The position numbers were made by a program, and so were the translations under genes. Under the pieces are notes generated by a model. That model saw only the letters and a list, made by a program, of their open reading frames with translations, was not told the origin of the DNA and ran no database searches. Positions 28,805-34,311 of a DNA stretch of 34,311 nucleotides are shown piece after piece (the first letter of the stretch is position 1; each line of letters opens with the position of its first letter). The stretch is from Gammaproteobacteria bacterium (GTDB taxonomy: Bacteria > Pseudomonadota > Gammaproteobacteria > Steroidobacterales > GCA-2729495): assembly GCA_030066665.1 (NCBI GenBank), contig JASJBD010000049.1:1-34311 (forward strand), written 5' to 3'.

Positions 28805-29122
28805 ATGTCACAGAGTCCGGACCAGAATTGGCAAGCACTGGCAGCGACCCATCGCATAGACCCCGTCGAGGTGCAGGTAGTTCACGAGCGCTACGCGGCT
28901 CACCGCCGCTATGCGGCGTCGGGCCAGGGCGAACCAATCGCGCTGGCAGACTGGTTTCGCTTCTACCACCTGGAAAAATCATCCGAGGGAGAGCAGGCGG
29001 GACCGGCCCCGGGGAGCTTCGGCGCAGACAGCGACACCATCAATAACGCCTGCCTCAAACGGCCGCGGGAATTCCTTGAGGTATTGCTGGCGTATGATGC
29101 CGCGGCGGCGGAGAGCGAGTAG
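28805..29122 (+). CDS. small conserved-looking protein of unknown function
   Basis: 105 residues, not recognised. The sequence is soluble and acidic, with no signal peptide or membrane segment. It is helix-prone at the start (VEVQVVHERYAAHRRYAA), has an aromatic patch LADWFRFYHLE in the middle and ends in a helix (RPREFLEVLLAYDAAAA). The frame is intact from ATG 28805, behind an AT-rich leader that looks like a promoter region, which argues that it is expressed. It is divergent from mltF and ends eight bases before the convergent pomB stop. Expression as a protein is inferred from codon pattern and context only. Confidence 0.6.
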   Translation: MSQSPDQNWQALAATHRIDPVEVQVVHERYAAHRRYAASGQGEPIALADWFRFYHLEKSSEGEQAGPAPGSFGADSDTINNACLKRPREFLEVLLAYDAAAAESE

Positions 29123-29130
29123 GCGGGCGC

Positions 29131-29862
29131 CTATTGTTCCTGCACGATCGCGATTTCCACGCGCCGGTTTTTGGCCCGGTTTTCCGGTGTGTCGTTGGGG
29201 GCGATCGGGCGGGTGGAGCCATAGCCGACGGCGGTAAGCCGCTCCGACTCAATCGTACCGAGCTGCTGCAGGCGGTGAATCACCTCGACCGCGCGATCGG
29301 TCGACAACTCCCAGTTGGAACTGAAGGTAGCGGATTTGATCGGGCGATCATCGGTATGACCTGACACCATGACCGTGCCGGGTGTGTCCTGCAGTGCGTT
29401 GGTCACACGCTTCAGGATGGGCATGATTTCGTCGGAGATATCGTCGCTGCCCGGCGGAAAGGCGATTTCCTCGGGGAAGCGAATGATCACGGAATTGCCC
29501 GACGTCTCCACCGAGATAATGCCCTCGGCGATTTCGCTCTCGAGGCTCTGCTTGATCTCCTCGTGCATTTGCTCGTTGCGCTGCGCGGCCTGCGACGGCC
29601 TCTGGTTGTTCCGCGAGCGGCTCCCCGGGGTCATCGGCGAAGGAATCATGGCCGGCGGCCCGGGCTTAACGGCACGCGGCTGTTTCGTCTGGGTCAGCAC
29701 AGAGCCAAAGCCCTTGGCCATGGACGCCGCAATCATCTTGTATTTCTGCTCGTCAATGCTGGAGAACGAGTAGAGCAACACGAAGAAAGTCATCATCAGC
29801 GCCATCAGGTCGGCAAATGTGACCATCCAGGCTGGAACTGCCGCGCCGGCATTCTTGGCCAT
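29131..29862 (-). CDS. pomB: flagellar motor stator protein, MotB/PomB family
   Basis: 243 residues. A single membrane helix near the N-terminus carries the ion-binding Asp18 (PAWMVTFADLMALMMTFFVLL), followed by the plug region and linker (about 40-100; Pro-, Gln- and Arg-rich), then an OmpA-like peptidoglycan-binding domain with VMVSGHTDDRPI, NWELSTDRA and RRVEI. With MotA/PomA it forms the stator that turns the flagellum. PomB (sodium-driven) is suggested by the partner's N-terminus, but the ion cannot be settled here. It starts 12 bases after pomA. Confidence 0.88.
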   Translation of the reverse strand: MAKNAGAAVPAWMVTFADLMALMMTFFVLLYSFSSIDEQKYKMIAASMAKGFGSVLTQTKQPRAVKPGPPAMIPSPMTPGSRSRNNQRPSQAAQRNEQMHEEIKQSLESEIAEGIISVETSGNSVIIRFPEEIAFPPGSDDISDEIMPILKRVTNALQDTPGTVMVSGHTDDRPIKSATFSSNWELSTDRAVEVIHRLQQLGTIESERLTAVGYGSTRPIAPNDTPENRAKNRRVEIAIVQEQ

Positions 29863-29874
29863 CGCAGCGCCTCG

Positions 29875-30657
29875 TCAGGCCGCGCCCTCGGCGGCCGCTT
29901 CGGCTGGGGGCGCGCCGGAACTATCCTGCAGGTAAGTGCCCAGGATTTCGTCGATGACGTGCGGGCTTTCACCCTGGGCGATGCCAATTACGCCTTCGAT
30001 GATCAGGCGCTTGGTCTGGCGGTCGTACTGGTAGCGGATCTGCAGTTTGTCGGCGATGGGAATGGCGAGCAGGTTGGCGAATAGCGCGCCATACAGGGTA
30101 GTGAGCAATGCGACGGCCATGGCGGGGCCGATTGAGCTGGGGTCGGACATGTTGGCAAGCATCTGCACCAGGCCGACCAGCGTGCCGATCATGCCGAAGG
30201 CCGGTGCCGCATCGCCAATCGAGCGGAAAATGCGTTCGCCGAGTTCCATGCGCTGGATAGATTCGTCCATCTCGTTTTCGAGCACTTTTTGCACGAACTC
30301 GGGCTGCTGCCCATCAACGCAGAGCTGGATACCTTTCTGGAAGAACACGTTGCCGACGTCTTCCTCTTCCAGCGCCAGCAGGCCGTCTTTCCGGGCTTTG
30401 TTGGCGAGGTCCTTGATCCGTTCGACCAGCTCGCGCGGTACGGCGGATTCGTCCATGAAGGCTTGCTTCAAGCCGCTTTTGAAAGCGTAGAGGCAGTCAC
30501 CGATTGAAAACTTGGCCAGGGTCGCGGCAACGGTCCCGCCGATCACCACCAGCAGGGACGGAATATTGACAAAGATGGATACGTCGCCGCCGACGAGAAT
30601 CGCCAGAAAAATAACCAACGTACCGGCGATGATGCCGATCAGGGTTGCGAGATCCAT
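29875..30657 (-). CDS. pomA: flagellar motor stator protein, MotA/PomA family
   Basis: 260 residues. The start MDLATLIGIIAGTLVIFLAILVGG is PomA-like. Four membrane segments are visible: about 5-22, 30-48, 150-170 (GDAAPAFGMIGTLVGLVQML) and 182-202 (MAVALLTTLYGALFANLLAIPIA), with a large cytoplasmic loop containing the conserved RKDGLLALE. The C-terminal tail is rich in Ala and Glu. It is transcribed with pomB; no flagellar or chemotaxis gene is near, as is common for pomAB pairs. Confidence 0.9.
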   Translation of the reverse strand: MDLATLIGIIAGTLVIFLAILVGGDVSIFVNIPSLLVVIGGTVAATLAKFSIGDCLYAFKSGLKQAFMDESAVPRELVERIKDLANKARKDGLLALEEEDVGNVFFQKGIQLCVDGQQPEFVQKVLENEMDESIQRMELGERIFRSIGDAAPAFGMIGTLVGLVQMLANMSDPSSIGPAMAVALLTTLYGALFANLLAIPIADKLQIRYQYDRQTKRLIIEGVIGIAQGESPHVIDEILGTYLQDSSGAPPAEAAAEGAA

Positions 30658-30748
30658 CAGCTCTGCAGTCCGGTTTCCTTACCCATACCCATTCGGGCGC
30701 ACGCGCATCCGCCAGGCGCGATGACCCGTGCTCACTGTAGACACTGGT

Positions 30749-30770
30749 CCACGTCGTCGCCGCGACGTGG
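30749..30770. repeat. 8-bp hairpin upstream of pomA
   Basis: CCACGTCG (30749-30756) and CGACGTGG (30763-30770) form a perfect stem around a six-base loop in the 277-base gap between pomA and the DsbA-like gene. A smaller repeat TTCCC-N9-GGGAA lies at 30804-30822, and CCCGG/CCGGG at 30902-30917 could be a weak terminator for the DsbA-like gene, without a T-run. I found no convincing σ28 or σ54 promoter. On the minus strand the first hairpin would lie in the pomA leader, so a regulatory role is possible. Confidence 0.35.
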
Positions 30771-30934
30771 TTCACAGGTTTTACATAACAGAAATTCGCC
30801 AAGTTCCCGATTTAGCAGGGAATTAGCTATATGTATCGGTAACGCGCGTGACCATCTTGAACGACTCGCCGCCGGCGCGGCGGGACTACGTCACATTCAG
30901 GCCCGGATGATGCCGGGAGGGGTCGTCGAGCCGA

Positions 30935-31618
30935 CTAACACCAGCTCGCGGCGCCGGTCTGCGGCTCGCGGATCAGCTCGCGGAGATTGGCCTCGATGAT
31001 GCGATAGCCGACGTTGCCGTAGAGCTTCTGGCGACCCTCGTTCAGCACGAACGTCGGGCTGCCCTCGATCCGGTAGGCCTCGCGGTCGCGGTCGTCGGCG
31101 TTCAGGGCCGCATATGCACGGCCCGAGTTGATGGCCTCGCGGATCGGGTCCATCGAAAGGTCGGCATCACCGGCGATTTTGCCCAACACCCGCCAGTCGG
31201 CGATGTCCTGGCCGTCCCGGAAAAACGCCAGCCGCAATGCCCAGCTCAGCCGGTCTGCCGCGCCGGGTGACAGCTCGCCCTGTACCTCGGCCAGTTGTGC
31301 GGCCACCAGCAACAGGTGGGAACCGGTCGAGGAGGGTGGCCGTACCGTCCGCCACAGGTCGGGATGAAGCTCGATGTGGTCGAAACGCTCGCCGACTTCC
31401 TGCACATGGTCGGCAAAGCCGTCCCACGCGCCGCGCTGGGCCCAACCGCGGCCGATCTTGTGGGCCGTGTCGCCGAACACGGGGAAGTAGCGCCGTTGTA
31501 GCTGCACCTCATCCCGGAAGTTGGTCAGCAACTCCTCGACCCTGGCTTCGGCGGCGTACGCCCAGACACACAAGACATCGGAAAAATACTCAACGCTGAT
31601 ACGGTTTTTTTCGGTCAT
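30935..31618 (-). CDS. DsbA-family (FrnE/HCCA isomerase-like) thioredoxin-fold protein with CxxA motif
   Basis: 227 residues. It has the thioredoxin-fold start ISVEYFSDVLCVWAY, a long helical insertion, and the cis-proline segment EGSPTFVLNEGRQKLYGNVGYR near the end, as in FrnE-type DsbA relatives. There is no signal peptide, so it is probably cytoplasmic. Where FrnE-like proteins typically have CPWC, this one has Cys17-Val-Trp-Ala20, so the resolving cysteine is absent; the only other cysteine is the very last residue, Cys227. It may be a mono-thiol enzyme or glutathione-dependent isomerase rather than a disulfide oxidase. It is divergent from tRNA-Ser with a 36-base gap. Confidence 0.8.
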   Translation of the reverse strand: MTEKNRISVEYFSDVLCVWAYAAEARVEELLTNFRDEVQLQRRYFPVFGDTAHKIGRGWAQRGAWDGFADHVQEVGERFDHIELHPDLWRTVRPPSSTGSHLLLVAAQLAEVQGELSPGAADRLSWALRLAFFRDGQDIADWRVLGKIAGDADLSMDPIREAINSGRAYAALNADDRDREAYRIEGSPTFVLNEGRQKLYGNVGYRIIEANLRELIREPQTGAASWC

Positions 31619-31636
31619 GCCGATGTCTCTATCTCG

Positions 31637-31642
31637 TATAAT
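31637..31642 (+). promoter_or_regulatory. -10 box of tRNA-Ser
   Basis: A perfect TATAAT lies 12 bases upstream of the tRNA 5' end. The -35 region (about 31611-31620, in the first codons of the divergent DsbA-like gene) is weak. Position and match make this the likely tRNA promoter. Confidence 0.7.
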
Positions 31643-31654
31643 CCCGCGACTCTC

Positions 31655-31745
<91 letters not shown>

Positions 31746-31750
31746 TAAAA

Positions 31751-31794
31751 GAAAATGGGGACCGGCCCGGTGGGCCCGTCCCCATTTTTTTTTT
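31751..31794 (+). terminator. strong Rho-independent terminator after tRNA-Ser
   Basis: AAAATGGGGAC pairs with GTCCCCATTTT, with an inner GGCCC/GGGCC stem, followed by a run of ten T residues. It begins seven bases after the tRNA CCA end. Confidence 0.92.
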
Positions 31795-31867
31795 GCCAGT
31801 GAGCAGGGTGCCAGGTGAGAACCCATTGGTCCGACCCGGTTCGCACACTGACCAGCTTCCAGCATTG

Positions 31868-31896
31868 TTGATCCCGCTGTTACCAACCAGTAACAT
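31868..31896 (+). promoter_or_regulatory. promoter of the TetR-family gene
   Basis: TTGATC (31868-31873) and TAACAT (31891-31896) are 17 bases apart and each match the σ70 consensus at four of six positions. They lie 26 bases upstream of the ATG at 31923. The inverted repeat at 31878-31895 fills the spacer and most of the -10 box. Confidence 0.55.
31878..31895 (+). promoter_or_regulatory. predicted TetR operator, site 1 (autoregulation)
   Basis: TGTTAC-N6-GTAACA is a perfect inverted repeat with six-base arms. It shares 14 of 18 bases with the site at 33263-33280. Its position across the spacer and -10 of the promoter is what a self-repressing TetR regulator would need. Binding by the adjacent regulator is inferred. 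Confidence 0.6.
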
Positions 31897-31922
31897 CTCC
31901 GCGCCACACAGCTTACAGGCAT

Positions 31923-32609
31923 ATGAACATGGACCCGGTAGCCGAATCGGCCTCGTCGCAACGGCGTCAGGCCACCGAGGAAAAATTGCTGGATGCACTG
32001 GAAACCGTGCTCGTCCGCGATGGCATTCGTGATCTGCGGCTGAATGCTGTCGTCGAAGAAGCCGGGGTGAGCAAGCCGCTTCTTTACCGCTATTTCGATA
32101 ACCTGCCAGGTCTGCTGTCCGCCTGGGCAGAACGGCGCGGTGGTCTGTCGGCTGGCCATCTGGCCACGCACCCCGTCCCGACCGCGACCGGCGACGATGA
32201 GGATTTCATGGCCCGGCTCGCGGAGCAGCTTGTCACCAGCGCGGCCGCGTTGCGAGAGCAGCCGATCATGCTGGAAATGCTCGCGGAGGAGCTGACCGCT
32301 AACTCGGAGTTGTCCGATGCATTTGCCAAGGTGCGGCGCCGGCAGAGCAAGGCTTTCGTCCGGGAGATGCTGAGCGACCCGCGCTATACCGAGCCACGGG
32401 TGCGTGGCAAGATCATTGTGTTATACGCGGCCATTAACTATCTGGCGATGCGTGCGGCCCGTTCGCCGAATTTCATGGGGCTCAGACTGAATACCCGCAA
32501 GGGCTGGGACAATGCCATGGAGATGATTCGCGCCATTGTGCTCGATGGCGACACCACGGATGGTGCGGCCAAATGCATCTCACCGACACAGACTTCGCGA
32601 GGTGATTGA
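31923..32609 (+). CDS. TetR/AcrR-family transcriptional regulator
   Basis: 228 residues. The N-terminal DNA-binding domain runs from about 14 to 62: KLLDALETVLVRDGIRDLRLNAVVEEAG, then the recognition helix VSKPLLYRYFDN, the TetR hallmark. The C-terminal ligand domain is helical and not assignable to a ligand. The last 15 residues look disordered. ATG 31923 or 31929 could be used. It is followed one base later by the NTF2-like gene, and an LLM oxidoreductase lies downstream; matching inverted repeats precede this gene and that oxidoreductase, suggesting it controls both. Confidence 0.9.
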   Translation: MNMDPVAESASSQRRQATEEKLLDALETVLVRDGIRDLRLNAVVEEAGVSKPLLYRYFDNLPGLLSAWAERRGGLSAGHLATHPVPTATGDDEDFMARLAEQLVTSAAALREQPIMLEMLAEELTANSELSDAFAKVRRRQSKAFVREMLSDPRYTEPRVRGKIIVLYAAINYLAMRAARSPNFMGLRLNTRKGWDNAMEMIRAIVLDGDTTDGAAKCISPTQTSRGD

Positions 32610-32610
32610 C

Positions 32611-33174
32611 ATGGACCACGCGGCCCGAAAGAGCCCGGCACTCCCATTGGTCGATGCCGAAATTCACGCCGATGTGGCGGCGGTGATCCACTCGATGGGG
32701 CTCCGGTTCACGGATATCAACGGGCCGCAACCGATCGAGCTGTTCGATCCGGACGAGCCGGCCCCTCAGTACCTGGGCGAGGAGCTGGATGACTGGATGA
32801 TCGGCTGGGATGCGTTGCGCTGGTACTTCGAGACGCCGGAGCGCTTCGCGATGATCGAGGCCATGGACTATCACCCGTCGAATATTCGCGTGCGCTCGTT
32901 GACCGACGATCTCGCGCTCGCCACATGGAACGTGCATGCGGAAATGAAATTCCGTCGCGGCGCGCCGCTCGGCGAGAAACTACGGGCCAATGCGATTCTG
33001 CGACGCACGGCTGCGGGTTGGCGATTTATCTACTACGCAGAGGCGCCGAAATCGGCGCTGGCATACATGCGGGATCTTTACGCCAATATGGCGTCGCCGG
33101 AATTCCGGGCACGCTTCGATCCGCCGGCCAAACTGACGGATCCCCCCACGGGGTCGGACCGGACCGGGCAGTAG
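32611..33174 (+). CDS. NTF2-like (SnoaL-type) protein
   Basis: 187 residues from ATG 32611 with GAGGTG eight bases upstream; an in-frame ATG at 32536 would lie inside the tetR gene. The pattern fits the cone-shaped NTF2/SnoaL fold: helices at the start (EIHADVAAVIHSM), GWDALRWYFETPERF, then strands NIRVRSLTDDLALATWNVHAEMKF and LRANAILRRTAAGWRFIYYAEAP. The fold is used by small-molecule isomerases and hydratases and by non-enzymatic binders; the exact role is unknown. It is likely co-transcribed with tetR (one-base gap). Confidence 0.7.
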   Translation: MDHAARKSPALPLVDAEIHADVAAVIHSMGLRFTDINGPQPIELFDPDEPAPQYLGEELDDWMIGWDALRWYFETPERFAMIEAMDYHPSNIRVRSLTDDLALATWNVHAEMKFRRGAPLGEKLRANAILRRTAAGWRFIYYAEAPKSALAYMRDLYANMASPEFRARFDPPAKLTDPPTGSDRTGQ

Positions 33175-33262
33175 GGGGCAAAACCTGCTGCCCGTCGCAT
33201 GGCGGACGGCCTGTGTAAGTACTTTCCCGTATCAACTGGCGTCCGGACGCGGGTTTACGCTA

Positions 33263-33280
33263 TGTTACCTATCGGTAACG
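33263..33280 (+). promoter_or_regulatory. predicted TetR operator, site 2 (upstream of the LLM oxidoreductase)
   Basis: TGTTACC-TATC-GGTAACG has the same six-base arms and same spacing as the site in front of tetR (14 of 18 bases identical). It ends 24 bases before the ATG of the oxidoreductase. A TATGTT -10-like box (33261-33266) overlaps it, but no good -35 is seen. The rest of 33175-33262 holds nothing I can name. Confidence 0.55.
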
Positions 33281-33304
33281 CCAATCTTTCTGGCTCGCTA
33301 GACC

Positions 33305-34311
33305 ATGCTTATCGACATCATTCTCGAACCCGACGTCGATCCGGACGAGATCACGCGACTCGGCCTGCTGGCAGAGGAATGTGGCATTAACCGGCTCTGG
33401 GTGCAGAACTACGCCGAGGCCCGCGACGTCTTCATGAGCCTGGTGCCCCTGGCCCGTGCCTCCAGCCGCATCAAGCTTGGGGTCATGGTCATCAGCCCCT
33501 GGGAGATGCATCCGCTAAAAATCGCCAACGCGCTGCTAACCCTGAACGAGTACTGCAATGGACGCGCGGCCGTGTGCGTTGGCGGCGGCGGCGAGTGGAA
33601 TGCAGTGATGGACATCCCCACCGAAAAGCGGGTGCGCGCCGTGCGCGAAGCGACCGAAATTCTGAAACCTGCCTGCGGCAAGCGCGCGCTGTCTGGCTAC
33701 CACGGCGAGATGTACAAGGTCACGCGGTTTGCCGCCAAGTGGGTAAAGCCGGCATTGCCGGCGCCGGAAATCTATACGGGCGCGGGTCAACCCCAGATGG
33801 TTCACATGAGCACGTTGCACGCGGATGGCATCGTTCTTAGCGATGCAGTACCCGCAATTACGAACAACCTGATGAAAATCGTGCGCGACACCCTGCCGGA
33901 ACGCGCCGCGGATCTCGGGCCTTTCCGAGTGAGCAATTTCTGGGCCTGGCATGTCAAGGCCGACCACGAGGCTGCGATGAAAGAAGCCCGCCGCGAGCTC
34001 ATCATTCGCAGCATGCTGGAAAAAGAACACATCAAAACAATCCTGAACGAGGACGACTGCGCCGAGGTTGCCGCGAACCTGCCGGCATTTTTCGGCGCGT
34101 ACCACGATCGCTCCGGAGAGATACGGGGCGTGCCGGACCGAATCGTCAATGCGCTGATTGAAGGCATCACGACGACAGGGGACTTGACCGAGATGGATAA
34201 ACACCTGGCCCGGTTGAACGAATTCAAGTCTGCCGGTCTCGATGAGTTGGCGTTGCGCCTGCATGACGATCCCGGCGACGCGATAAAAGTAATTGGCGAC
34301 CAGGTGGCGCC
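33305..34311 (+). CDS. LLM-class flavin-dependent oxidoreductase (cut by window edge)
   Basis: About 335 residues are visible from ATG 33305 and the frame is open to the right edge, so only a short C-terminal piece is likely missing. The protein has the luciferase-like monooxygenase barrel: DEITRLGLLAEECGINRLWVQNY, SRIKLGVMVISPWEMHPLKIANALLTLNEY, then GGGGEWNAVMD, and IYTGAGQPQMVHMSTLHADGIVLSD. The family uses reduced FMN or F420 with very varied substrates. An 18-bp inverted repeat just upstream matches that before tetR, so it is probably controlled by that regulator. The substrate is unknown. Confidence 0.85.
   Translation, partial: MLIDIILEPDVDPDEITRLGLLAEECGINRLWVQNYAEARDVFMSLVPLARASSRIKLGVMVISPWEMHPLKIANALLTLNEYCNGRAAVCVGGGGEWNAVMDIPTEKRVRAVREATEILKPACGKRALSGYHGEMYKVTRFAAKWVKPALPAPEIYTGAGQPQMVHMSTLHADGIVLSDAVPAITNNLMKIVRDTLPERAADLGPFRVSNFWAWHVKADHEAAMKEARRELIIRSMLEKEHIKTILNEDDCAEVAANLPAFFGAYHDRSGEIRGVPDRIVNALIEGITTTGDLTEMDKHLARLNEFKSAGLDELALRLHDDPGDAIKVIGDQVA

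Overview
The window looks like the chromosome of a gammaproteobacterium with high G+C (roughly low 60s percent by eye). The order suhB / trmJ-iscS-iscU-like-iscA / ndk-rlmN-pilF-rodZ-hisS-yfgM-bamB-der / xseA / guaB-guaA-tadA / mltF is the gammaproteobacterial core arrangement also seen, with insertions, in Escherichia coli. The VPxPA-CTERM-type sorting tails at the left end, a PomAB-type stator and the missing iscR-hscBA-fdx genes argue against Enterobacterales. An uncultured environmental lineage near Chromatiales, Xanthomonadales or Steroidobacterales is a reasonable inference, but no taxonomic marker fixes it.

Layout. 1-1003 (minus): an acyl-CoA synthetase cut by the window edge, behind a VOC-fold protein. 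1272-2976 (plus): two secreted proteins with near-identical C-terminal exosortase-type sorting tails, each followed by a near-identical terminator. 3009-3095 (minus): tRNA-Leu(CAA). 3187-9485 (plus): a protein with two tandem winged-helix domains whose stop overlaps the queA start, then queA-tgt (queuosine tRNA modification) and yajC-secD-secF (Sec translocon accessory). 9503-10291 (minus): suhB. 10400-13070 (plus): trmJ and a reduced Fe-S set, with iscS, a degenerate IscU-like gene and iscA. 13125-20984 (plus): ndk to der. 21096-22226: a MetX-family acyltransferase inserted between der and xseA. xseA (minus) and guaB-guaA-tadA (plus) are divergent, and mltF (minus) follows.

The right end is accessory: a small unrecognised gene behind an AT-rich leader, a pomAB stator pair (minus), a DsbA-like protein with a CxxA motif (minus), tRNA-Ser(CGA) with clear promoter and terminator, and a TetR regulator - NTF2-like protein - LLM flavin-dependent oxidoreductase group that runs off the right edge.

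The observations most worth following are: (i) the Fe-S scaffold homologue that has lost two of three cysteine ligands plus the ligand-site His and Asp, beside an IscS without the usual C-terminal tail; (ii) the single-chain tandem winged-helix regulator linked to queA; (iii) a matched pair of 18-bp inverted repeats in front of tetR and in front of the LLM oxidoreductase, which predicts the regulator's operator; and (iv) duplication of a sorting tail plus terminator as one cassette on two unrelated secreted proteins. I found no CRISPR array, insertion sequence, integrase or replication origin. No stretch over 300 bases lacks a gene.
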